From Casuarius casuarius (Eukaryota > Chordata > Aves > Casuariiformes > Casuariidae), in NCBI GenBank assembly GCA_003342895.1, contig PTFA01000024.1, forward strand, positions 1,506,932-1,570,931: 64,000 bases of DNA, in the 5' to 3' direction. The position numbers were made by a program, and so were the translations under genes. A model generated the notes under the pieces. It ran no database searches, was not told the origin of the DNA, and was given only the letters and a program-made list of their open reading frames with translations. Shown here piece by piece: positions 36,901 through 47,639 of this stretch (position 1 is the stretch's first letter; each line of letters begins with the position of its first letter).

Positions 36901-38462
36901 ATTCCTTCAGGTTAAAAGGACCATGTCTTATAATCTGATGTGGCCACGTGGGCTGCACAAAGTCTCTCCTGTTACTCGCAGTGAGAGATCACTGGCTACA
37001 GCATGAGAGAGAAGCAAAGGCACAACTCGAACTCCTGATCCCTTCCTTCCTTTTCCTGGACTGCTAGAAAGACAAGCCGTACTTGTCTTCTCTCCCTTCT
37101 TCCCTGGTGTGGGCTGCTATTAATCAGCTGTAAAGACGTTCTTGTGGCTGTCTCTCAGGTGAAGCCTTGGACCCTTCACACTGCAAGAGAGACGGGGCAG
37201 AAGTAACGGTGATGGAGAAGGATCAACAGTTCGACTCCAAAGTACACGCACAAGAATCATCTCTTGACCATCAGAAAAACAGTCCATGATCATACAGCCA
37301 AAGCCTGCATCATATCGCATGGGCAACTGCAGTATTACTGTGAGCTAGTCTCAACTCCTGCACTCCTGGCTCTTGAGCATTACCATTCTTTTAGCATAGT
37401 TTAAGAGTGTTTACAAGCACATACACTAAATAATTTTCTGTAAACTTGCATGTGCAATTTTTTAAACAAACCTCTTTTGGGCCTTCTGTTCAAATGTTCA
37501 AAATCATTTCTGGCCAACTCCTCTTACAGTTATGACAACAATTATTTGCATTTCTATAACCCCTGTTACTTGAGGATCTCACCAATCAGTCCATGAGTGA
37601 AGGTTAAGAACAGTCTTGTTCAGCAGGTCATGATGTTCAGTAGGGGAAACATGCGTGAGCTGAGCTCAGTTAGACAAATCTAGAATTTGAGCAGATCCTG
37701 GTTTATCTCCCTAAAGCTTCCATATTCTCCAAGTTACTGACAGAGAGAGAAATGGAAATTTCCAGTGGAAAAAGGGATTCATTTATGTTGATTGGCCTTT
37801 CACTGCCGACATACGCACTGTGTAACATTGGAGTACACTTATTACACATCAGTAACTCTTGACCCTGCTGCAGTCTAAGTGCTCTTCCCCATTTAATTAT
37901 TCAGGATGTCAGGATGGGCAACGGAATGATCCAGAAAGAAATGAATGGTTTCGTCTTATGCAGGAGCCTTGGTGCTATTTTTGTTTAGAAAGATCCAATT
38001 TCAGCAATACTAGCCCAGTTTTTTCACTAGACAGAAACCTATAAAAGAAATCAGTGTCATCAATATATAGGTTAATGCTAATTTTTTCTTTGGAAATCAG
38101 TCCTGCTCACTGAAGCTGAGATTAAAAACAGAAGTGTGAACTACAAGTTATTTTAATACGTGGGAACGGAAGCGAAGGATGGGCTGGAACAATAAATGAG
38201 CTGCTTGCTTAAAAAAAAAGCAAAGGAGGGAGATTGCTGTCTTAGTCTCCTGGTCACATAATCCAGTGGTTGTTTTAAACAAATTAAAGCAGACTGTTTT
38301 CTTTCCGTGCGTTCTAGTAAAACAGAGTTTTCAGCCAGAAGATATTCAATTTTCCTGGCTAGTTTTTGGATTCCAGCCATGTGTGATTAGTGACCTATTT
38401 CGCTGCAATGAGATCAGCTATGTTTGCAGGACCCTGAATCAGCAGATCTGTCCTTATTCCCA

Positions 38463-38607
38463 GCGTTGCGTGCCAGAGCGTGCAGTCAGCCCAGCCCAGC
38501 CTCTGGGAGCGCGCGGCCGCGCCGCCCCTCCGCGCGCAGGGCTGCCGGGAACGGCCTTTGGCCACAGGCGAGCTGCGCTGGGACCCGTCCGAACAGGACC
38601 GTTGGCC
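38463..38607. promoter_or_regulatory. Short dense CpG island
   Basis: About twenty CpG dinucleotides occur in roughly 145 bases, including a stretch built around GCGCGCGGCCGCGCCGCC and CCGCGCGCAGGG. The flanks return to AT-leaning DNA within about 100 bases. A NotI-type GCGGCCGC word is present. It could be a promoter for an unannotated transcript or an orphan island. The open frames through it are expected in such DNA and carry no recognisable domain. Confidence 0.4.
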
Positions 38608-39011
38608 TCAGCTGTGCACCAGCAGCTCAAGCTGCTGAGCATGAAGCTCTCTTTGTCTAATTAAAAGGGCCTAAAAATAGAAGAAACCTGTGCTGCTTCT
38701 GGAAATCATAATCCTTCGTGGATAATGATGCTAGAAAAAACAGAAGGGGCAGAAAGAGCAGCCAAAGAAAGGTCCTGGGGCTTCAGCTTCAGACTTGCAA
38801 CAGTTCTAGTCACAAACACCAGTGGTAGGCATTTACGCCCATGGAAAATGTGTATCATATCCCACAGTTTGTCAGCACTGTGCTAACTGGCATTTCCTAA
38901 TGCGATCTTGAGGTGACCTCCCAAGTCCTTGGCTGCTGCTTGCCACCAGAGCCCAGCACAGCATCTGTGCAAGTCTGCCAGCGCTACTCGGACCTGCCCA
39001 TACCTGGGTGG

Positions 39012-39125
39012 TCACAGCATCCTCAAACAGCTGAGGCTGGAGGGGACCCCGGAGGTCATCAGGTCCAACTCTCTGTTCGGAGCAGGGACAATGGAGACCA
39101 AGTGGCTCAGGGACCAGTTTTGGTG
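39012..39125 (+). mobile_element. CR1-type LINE, diverged 3' fragment
   Basis: The stretch contains the order of words typical of the CR1 LINE 3' region: a TCACAGCATCCTCAAACAGC opening, CTGAGGCTGGAGGGGACC, GGAGGTCATCAGGTCCAAC, then AGCAGGGACAATGGAGACCA and CTCAGGGACCAGTTTTGG. The 'GGTTGGAAGGGACCTC..GAGGTCATCTGGTCCAAC' pattern is a hallmark of avian and reptilian CR1. Only about 110 bases are recognisable and the terminal ATTCTATG-type repeat is missing. The copy is therefore 5'-truncated, as usual for CR1, and also lost its very end. It is non-coding and immobile. Confidence 0.82.
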
Positions 39126-39344
39126 ACTCAGGGTTAGGTATGACACATGCAGGAACTGTCGTCCTGGGATGAAGTCTGTTTTGATTAATATTTTTAAAGA
39201 TTTTTTTTAAAAGATGGATTTAAAAGATACCATTACATGCACAGGGCAGTAATGCAGACCACAAATCTTCACTCAGCCCCATGTCCATCAGAGGCAGCGA
39301 GCAGGGCAGTGATCAAAATCTGAGCCCAGTGAGCAACCAAGATC

Positions 39345-39377
39345 AAGGGAAGGGAAAGAAAGAAAGAAAGAAAGAAA
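39345..39377 (+). repeat. GAAA tetranucleotide microsatellite
   Basis: A purine-only run of 33 bases ends with about six GAAA units. It lies about 220 bases downstream of the CR1 fragment and is probably polymorphic. Confidence 0.9.
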
Positions 39378-40340
39378 CACAGTTTTCCCTCCTGGCAGCA
39401 CGGAAAAGGACGGATACCAGCAATAGCTCGTTTCCTGCCTTCATTTGCTTCTTATCCCATGGCTGTTGTCACAGGCAGATGCTGCATCTAGATTAGAGCA
39501 CTGCTCACCACTTCATTTAAATCCAGCGGAGCGCCTCAGGGATGAAGCGATGCAAGGAGGGCCGAATTTAGTCACATGGCCACTGGTGGAAATTACTGCC
39601 GTGCATCACCTGAAACACCCTCGCAGCGCCTGTACTGCTGCTTAGCTTGAGGGACGGTGAGAACACATCATCACCTGGCAACGTTTGCCTTTTGCCCCGC
39701 CACGGTTTTGCGACGCAAGCTTCCCCAGCAGTGGAGCCTCCATCCCACCCTTTGAGGTTAAAATAATTGACTCTCTGCTAATAAGTTCAAAACAGCTCTG
39801 GTGAATGTTGTGCACCCGATGGGCTTTTACCTGGAATCCCACAATGAGTAAAAACAGCCGATTTCTGTGAATTTCATCCAATGATGAATACAACTTTGTG
39901 GAAATCACCCGTGTGACATGTTGCCGTCTTTCCTTCCCCTCTGCAGTTCAGACGGCTGTTCTTGCTTGCCACCCTTCTCCACACCCACCCCTCAGTGATC
40001 CTGAGAGGCCATTAAAATGCCAAAGATACGACTGCAAAATGAAAAGGGCTGATGTCCATCCAGTACAACTTCACCGACACCAGTAGTCCTGGGAATTTAG
40101 CTACCCTAGGAAAGCATCTAAGGTTTTTAAGTTCATGCTGTGTCCCCTTAGTGCCAGAGACGTGCTCATTTTGCTTTTACAGTGAATGACAAGTTGAAAC
40201 GCCTGCCCTCAGGCAGGTGACAAGAATATGGGATCCTGTGAAGAGCCAAGCTCCTTCAGAAACAACAGGAATGATTTCATTAAGCTAAAATCCCTAAGGA
40301 CTCATTTAGGCAGATACAGAAGTGAGAAAGATAAAAGCCA

Positions 40341-40361
40341 TTTTTTTTAAAAAAAAAAAAA
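40341..40361. repeat. T8A13 homopolymer junction
   Basis: Eight T are followed directly by thirteen A, giving a self-complementary AT core. It is a slippage-prone site with no other meaning visible. Confidence 0.85.
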
Positions 40362-40980
40362 GTCATTATTAAAAGCAGATATGTTGTGGATAGTAAAATA
40401 TAACCACAGTTGGGCAGTTGGTGAATACAGCACCATTTGAAGCATTTGAGCTCCTCCCCGCCTGTTCACCTTCCCGCTGCCACAGACCTTGAGGAATGTC
40501 CTTGAGTCTCTGTGTGCATTTTGCAAATAGCTTTGCAGTGACTGAGCGCTCAGGCTTTCCTTCGGGATATGGCATTACTGCATTTTAGCAATTTCTTTGT
40601 TGTCTGCTGCCTCCAACAGGATTACTGGAATATTTTCCTCTGTAAGTGGTAAAAGACCTGCAACGATAAGAACAGCTGCCTTTTATACTCACAAAGGAGG
40701 GCAGAATGACCCTGAGGAAAAAAAAGTAGAGAGATTTGCAGAAAAGTCAAGTAGAAATTACCACAACTCCAAATTGAAAAGTATCTCCCTTCATGGGTGT
40801 TTAATTATTAATGAAAGCACTGTTTAAAGGATAATGAATAACAGCAGCCCCTTTTTGCTTTTTTGAAATGAAACAAGACAGTGAGTTCATTCCTCCAAGG
40901 TTGTTCTTGGAGGTTTTATTTCTATGGAAGAGCAGAGGAGGTGGGAGGGGATTGCTGTGGGTCACCTCTCCGGCTGAACC

Positions 40981-41012
40981 TCCAGGCGTGACCATATCCA
41001 GGCGTTTCCATA
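40981..41012. repeat. 16-bp tandem duplication
   Basis: Units at 40981-40996 and 40997-41012 share TCCAGGCGT and CCATA and differ at two positions. A third partial start (TCC) follows. Confidence 0.7.
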
Positions 41013-41240
41013 TCCTTACGCATCTGCTAGCACGACTTCTTTGAACCCAAAGTGCAAAGTCTTCGTCACGAGGTTTGCTAAGATTAATGAAATCTGAGCT
41101 TAAGTCCAAACTTACAAGGCAGGTCACATGGATTACTGGGCGTTAGAAACGTAATAGAGTGCTCCTTGCTTGGAGGGGTGTGACTGCCAAACACGAGCTC
41201 AGGTGTGAAAGGGTTAACACATGCACATGTGTACATGTAT

Positions 41241-41272
<32 letters not shown>
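41241..41272 (+). repeat. AC/AT compound dinucleotide microsatellite
   Basis: About eleven AC units run directly into about five AT units. This is the cleanest dinucleotide repeat in the window and a likely polymorphic marker. Confidence 0.95.
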
Positions 41273-44200
41273 GAAAGGGGGCAATGGAGCAATGATTTTC
41301 TGCTGCTGCAATGATTTCCCTTCCAAAAAGGTGTTACATGAAGAACACCAACATCTGAAAGGACCAATGTATGAGTGATTCTTTGTTTCTGTGTATAGCT
41401 CTGATTTTCCCCCTTGTGTGACCAAACTTGGATCTGGAGAGAGCTACTGATCTCAGTATTAAGGTGCCTGAGAGCAGTGTGTTTATACAAAGCTGTATTT
41501 AGATTAAAACTTTATGATCTCTTAACATAAACTAAGCTAAAAATAGCATTGAGCACATGTTTTTCATCATAGCAAAAGCTGTTGCAGCAAGCTCCATTCC
41601 ACCCAGCATCACACCTAGTTGCTCACTACTATGTTACATAGCAACAATATTCAGCCAAAAACAAAAAACACTTTCCTTCAAGTGAAATAAAGGTTTAACA
41701 GTAGCTCCAAAAGCTCCAAGAAGTCCATGAAGGAGGATAGGTAGTGGTGCCGTAGCATTTACTCTATGAGTAAGAGAGAAAAGAGACAGATACAAACCAG
41801 AGATCGAGCCCAGAGCCCTGATACCCAGGCAGAGGAGATAAGCAAAGATTTTTTAAGTCCCTAGCACAAGTTGAAGACCCCTCAAGGTCTGCTCTCGCTG
41901 CTCCACTCAGGAGATGACGGGACGTGAAGATGACAGCAGTAACATGCCGCAGCCTAGCTCTGCTCTGACCCATCGTGCTGGGGGCCAGGAACCAGACAAA
42001 GATCCTCTGTAACAGGCATGAAGACTATTGTTTTCCTGGGATATCTGGGAGAAGGACAATGGTGAAGAGCTGAAGGAAGAGAAGCAAATTCTGCCTGTGT
42101 GAGTGCATCTTTACATGACTGAAATGGCAAGAAATTACATCCGTGCAATGAAGAATCAATCTCCAAACCCAAAGCTTCAAAACCTTGAAAACAGCCTGAC
42201 TCTGACCAGAACTGAAGGCTGACCTGTGTTTGCAGTATGGCCACCTCAAGCCCCTGAATCTGGTCACCTCCAAACTTTCCAACTCATTTCCAGGAGAGGA
42301 AATATTTTGGTTCCTACCAGCAGCTTTGAGTACACTTACCTTGTACGTGTCTATTTTGGATGCAGCACAGCAGCAATGAGCCAAGTTGCCAGGGTTTCTC
42401 CTGCTATTACTCGCTGGGGAAGGGGCAGCTCTCCCAGAGAAGTAAGAAGTGACTGAGGACTGGATAACTAGCGTAGCAAGGCCAGAAATGTAAGGAAAAG
42501 GGGGCTGACACTCCAAAATACCTCTGAAGGTGAGGACTTCAGCATCTGACCTATTTATTTAAAACACAACCAACTCTTTGGTTAATAGGAGTAGGGAAAA
42601 CTCTGTTCCTCACATCTTTCTGTTCAGCTTAGAGGTGACAGAATATGCATTTGACACTTTGACAGTCAAGCAATAAAAATAGTTTTTAAAAGAAATGCTG
42701 ACACAAACCCTGGCAGTGCTACTGGGCACCTCTGTAACAAGGGTGCAGTTTATGAGCTGTTACAGCAATTGAACCAACCCTGGTGAAGGCACATAGCTTC
42801 TGCCCACGTGTGAGGCACATTAGCACTAACTTTTTGCTACCATCAGCTTTGGAAAAGCTACTGACAATATATTTGATCTTAGTGGATCCTCAGTTGGTAG
42901 CTAAATGGAAACAGGTAGCTAAAGGCTTATGAGAAAGGAGTTTCATTGCTGCTATGGCAAAACTCCGAGCACGAAGTCCGAAGCAGTTTTATAGCTTTAC
43001 TGCCTTTCTGAATGTCACTGGGCCCACTGACAGTCCTCAAAAAGCTGTTAAGAAACCAGCAGGTGAAAGTCAAGTAACGTATTCATAGTTGGTGAAAAAG
43101 CTCCTCTGCTCTCCACCAGCACTGAGCTGATCTGCCATCATCGGGGCATGTTTCCCCACACCGAAGGGAAACCTCCTGGGAGGTGTCCCGAAGGGAGCCT
43201 TCCGCATTTGCCTGCTGCAGGAGAGGTGCTACCAGCTTCATAGTGCAGAAGTGTCAAAGGTAGTAAACGTTACTTTGTCAGATATAGACGCAGCTGCTTC
43301 AGTACCAGACAGCTGTGCGTCCCCTCCCCAGGTCAGTGCATCCCAGACAGCGGGATGCTGCCTCTGGGAAAGCCAACCCTTTCCCTGGGCAAAGGGGTTT
43401 CTGGCCCGTGCCCCCACATGGCGCAGAGGAGGGGCCCAGCTTCCCTCAGCACCACTTCATCCCAGCTCCACTTCATACCTGACCCTCTCCATCCTCTTTT
43501 CCTTGTCTCCTTCAGTTTTCTTTCCTTATAGCACGTCTCTTCAGACCTCTGCCTTTGCCCCCCTGCAAAAAGGTAGGGAGCAAAGGCAGCCTTCGCCACT
43601 GTCATTTCGTTCACTCCCTCGGCCGCTTTTCCCCAGGCCCCTGTATGGTTCATCTGTCGCAAGGGCTACAGGACAGGAACCATCTGCCCTGCCGTGCTCT
43701 CACGCTGGGGCCCATACCCAACTGCTCCTATTGTGATACACATAAAAGGCTTTTCACCAGTACTGGTGCGGGATTAGCGGCTTTGGAAACTGCAGTCCCT
43801 GGTCATCAGGACCATCAGCTCTTTTTATTATTTTTGTTGCAGCATACTGGAATTCCAGCCCACACATCAGAGATGGACTTTGCCGCACAGCTTCCCACCC
43901 CAGCCAAAGACAGTCACCAATTCCCAGGCTGCGTCAGGGGAAGATGTGCTGGAAGTTACATGCTCTCTCCAGAGCTGACTTTGTTCTTACCCCAGGAAAA
44001 ACAGGAAGAAACCACAGATTTTTGGTCATCTCTGTACACATGCAGAGGGCAGGACAATTCAGTGAAGAGCCTCAAAAACATCCAGAAACAGGGCATGACT
44101 GCTGCCTGTTGAAGAGCAATTTCCACTTCTTCCTAATAAGTTTTCAGTGTGGCTTGGTGCCACATGCAGTCACCTCCCGAGGGCTGAGCAGGAGCCATGG

Positions 44201-44507
44201 GAGCGGAGGAAGGCTCTGGGATTTACAGCTCAGTGGCTGACATAAGCGGCCCCAGGACTGCGCTGCATGGGCTGCATGTCAAATCCTACCCACTTTGCAC
44301 GCAGGCCTGTTTCATTAGCAGCTGAAGGCAAGCCAGCTATTTACACAAAGCCTGGGAAGAGACAGCTGTGGAGCACCAGATGGCCCCACACCAACACGGC
44401 TTCCAGATGTTGGCCTGGGCAAGAAGGGAGTGCTGCTGTGCATCTCCTCGATAGTCTGCACAGAGATTTCAGGAGGATGTTTGGGGTAGAGGCTGTATAC
44501 ATCTGTA

Positions 44508-44532
44508 TGTGTGTGTGTATATATATATATAT
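44508..44532 (+). repeat. TG/TA compound dinucleotide microsatellite
   Basis: About five TG units followed by about seven AT units, similar in structure to the repeat at 41241-41272. Confidence 0.9.
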
Positions 44533-45247
44533 GCTAAATGCTATTTGTGTAAAATGCTATGTCGAAATATTATATTTGAATATTTCAATTGCATGAGCAG
44601 ATTTGCAATAAATTTGTGTAAAAGTCATCCTCAACAATTCCATATATTAGTGCACTATTTATTAGATTATTCTCTGTGAATTCAGCTTTTGTTTTTCTGA
44701 GGGACTGCATGGTGCTTTCTCCTCCTCCCACTTCTGGGACCAGAGGACACTGACTTATCCAGGATTTGTGTAAAACACTGCCTTTTCTGATACTTTCCGA
44801 AAGCAGCAGGAAAGAACAAGCACCACTTGTCCTCTATCAAAGAGCTGGGCTGGGGTGGAGGATGGAGAGAAGTCTAATTTTCTGCATGCTCCTGCCTCAG
44901 CACCTCCTGACCCTTTCCACACCTGTCAGTCTTCAACAGATACAAGCAAACTCACCTCCTACCTTTGCTAAAATACCCCAGGGAGGGCTGGGGGGTTTCC
45001 TTCCCACACCTGCGCTCTGTTTGGGAGTGGTGGGAACCAAAGCCAGGAGACTGCACAGGGCAAGGAAGGCTGCCACGAGCCCCAGGGTCTGCAGGCAAGG
45101 AGACCGAGAGCAACCAGGAGGTGAGGACCCAGCAAGGACAAGGTCTTTCCTAGGACACCAGACACCCCTGTGATTGAAGTGTACAACCTTCAGGAGAACA
45201 AACGAAAGCCTACTTCAGAAGGAACTGTTAAAAAAAAACACATACAC

Positions 45248-45268
45248 TTTTTTTTTGTGTGTGTGTGT
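45248..45268 (+). repeat. T9 and GT simple repeat
   Basis: A T9 run is followed by about six GT units, close to an A8 run at 45231-45238. Confidence 0.85.
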
Positions 45269-47639
45269 CTTCTCTATATGCCCCAGAAATATTTTAGTTT
45301 GTTTTAAAAGCAGTTGCTGTTTTGATGTGACATGAATATCAGCCTGAGGAGCTTAGAAATTGCCATTTTGGCTAGAAACAAAAGCAAGGCAGAAAGATCC
45401 TGCAGTACCTTGGAAAAGAGAGCTTTGCTACCTTCTCCTAGTGTTCATGTTTTCTCCAAAAAGGCTCACTCTCCAAACCCCAGTGCGCTTCCAGTGCCGG
45501 AGCAGCGGCTCGGAGAGCACTAGAGGTCGCTCCTTACAGCGAAAATCCTGAGACGAGCTGCTGCATAACGCTGGCAAGCCTGAGCGTGCTGCCCCTGCTC
45601 ATGGAAGATGACCTAAAAAAGGACACAAACGCACAGAGGGGGTTCAGTAGCCCCGGTAACACAGACGGGGGAAAGTATGAGCTTGGGGTTATTGCAGTGC
45701 AGACACTGCAGGCAACGCCAGGGATGAGGCATCTCGTCCAGAGGCGACCGCTGGCTGCCGAGGTAGCATACGAAGCTGCTCTGTGCCCCTCGTAGTGCAC
45801 AGCTGATTCTCTTGCATTTTTTATGCTGGTGCTGTGCTGCTGACAGGTGCCAGGCCTCGTGCCTGAGCCCCGCAGCGCTGGCCTTCCCTGGCTCGCTCTC
45901 CTGCGAGCAGCTGGGACAAGTAGGACACAAGCTGGTGCTCACCAGCATTTCTTTTCATGGGGATGGAGGGATATTAGAAAAAGCCACTGGGGGCCACGAG
46001 TCCACCAAGCACGCATGCCTGCCCAAGCAGCAGTGCCAGGCCAGACTGGTGCCCACCGTGCTGGGGTATCACTCCTGCTCTCGCCACCCAACAGAGAAGG
46101 GGTTTTAAAACTGCTGTTTCACGGATGTGGTCCAGCCTTTGGTGTGCACCATTTCCTGGCCCCCGAGCTCCTCAGTAAGGTGCAGGTGGCATCCTCGGTC
46201 ACAGCTGCTGGCCATGGCCCGGCACAGCAGGTAGGTACCCTCACTTGCGACACATCACGCAGCCTAAACAGAAACCTCTCAAAGATGTGGGTACGCCAGA
46301 GCAGGGCAACATGCCGCAGGGTTTCCCCTACTTTTCCTCACAGGGTTCAAAAGTTTCCACTTAAGGAAGGTCTCTGTGTGTGTCTTAACCTCCCAGCACT
46401 TTCTCCTGTGGAAGAGCTTGCCAACGCTGAAGTCCAGGCTCTACTCCTTTGCCTGGGCCAAGCAGGTCAAAACTCAAGCTAGAGACGTAGATATTAGCCT
46501 CTCCCTATTCTTTAAACATGATAAGTATTTTCTGTATCTTGAATCTGTTTCCAAACTTCTCCAGTGCTCACTCTTTCCTGCTACCAAAGTCAAAAACACA
46601 GCTGGAGATGAAGCTTGCCCATCTCCAATATTTTCAGGGCTCCCACCTCGGGGCTATAACAACATTTGGAAGCAACATGTCCAACATCTCCCTGCCCACA
46701 GCAGCACTAACTCAGAAGGTCACTCCAAAGGACAGATCCCCTGAGGATGGTCCCACTTCCCACACCTTGGCCATGTCCAACCCCCACACTCACCCCCCAA
46801 ACAATCCAGGAGCACCGCCCTGACCGCTGAGGAGCAATGCTTACCTCCCGCTTTGGGGAGGAACCTCACCCTGGCCAGGACACAGCTGTATCCTGCACCA
46901 CTCGCTGTGTCATGGCCACAGACCCTGCAGAGACAGTGAGCCTCCACCTACACCCTTACTCATCTTTGCTCTGCTGCAAAGCGAGGGGGGCAACTTGGGC
47001 CAGACTTCAAGCTAGTAACTTCCCATGCTGTTCCCCTGGGGCCCTGGTGTGCCCGTAGCTCACAGGCCACATCTGGTGAGAAGGTGAGCATCTGCCTTCG
47101 CAGCCATGATGCAGACCAGGACCAGGTTGCCCACCTTCCCCCAGGTGCCAGGACACACTGCCATGCCCATGGCCTTCCTCCACCACTGCTTCCCAACCCC
47201 TTTGGTGCAGTTTGGACCTGTCAGGTCTCACACTGAGCTTGAAACTCATGCTCTGGTTTTCACCTGACGTCTTCTCGTAACACGGTCAGCACCTCATGCA
47301 TTTGTAGGGCAGTGCCGCAACCTCCTTTACATCCCTGGTCCAAAATCTCATGCACCACTGTCCCATCCCACTTGTGATTCACCAGGTTGCTGAACCAGGC
47401 ACACGGGGTCCCCAAATTGGAAAGAAGCTGTAGGACTTGGAAAGCAGGTGCTTTTCTGTCCCTGAAAACGCCCCCGCCCAGCAGGGCACATAATGCCAGC
47501 TGTCGTGTGCCCCAGCACGGCTTTGCCCCCATAGCAGCGAGGAGGATACCCAGGAGGCCTGTCAGCTCTTAATACATTACCAACCGGTATTGGTTTGGCT
47601 TCTGCGGGAGGGGGACCTCCCTCCCAGCAGTGCATTTAC

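Larger units (their letters stand above)
29300..38450. other. Non-coding stretch, no gene seen
   Basis: There is no supportable gene. It contains an enhancer-like block at 29500-29700, CpG pockets at 29820-29960 and 30320-30420, simple repeats at 30200-30228, 31911-31935 and 33160-33207, and two MIR-like relics at 33561-33615 and 33838-33918. Open frames of up to 139 codons near 35122-35541 have an opposing frame and no recognisable domain. Confidence 0.6.
38610..41240. other. Non-coding stretch with CR1 and simple repeats
   Basis: Apart from the CR1 fragment, the GAAA repeat, a T8A13 tract and a 16-bp duplication, I see no gene or RNA. Open frames are short. Confidence 0.6.

Noticed and set aside
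40621..40642. 22-bp segment between CCAACAG and GTAAGT as a microexon
   Set aside because: The donor context (TCT before GTAAGT) is poor, the segment is very short and nothing else supports it.
45847..46482. Longest open frame (211 codons, + strand)
   Set aside because: Composition is typical of translated GC-rich non-coding DNA, overlapping frames in the same region are also open, and no domain, promoter or splice structure supports it.
47007..47635. Group of overlapping reverse-strand frames that looked retroelement-like at first
   Set aside because: Frames change without a shared product, and no reverse transcriptase, protease or gag motif, primer-binding site or LTR pair could be found.
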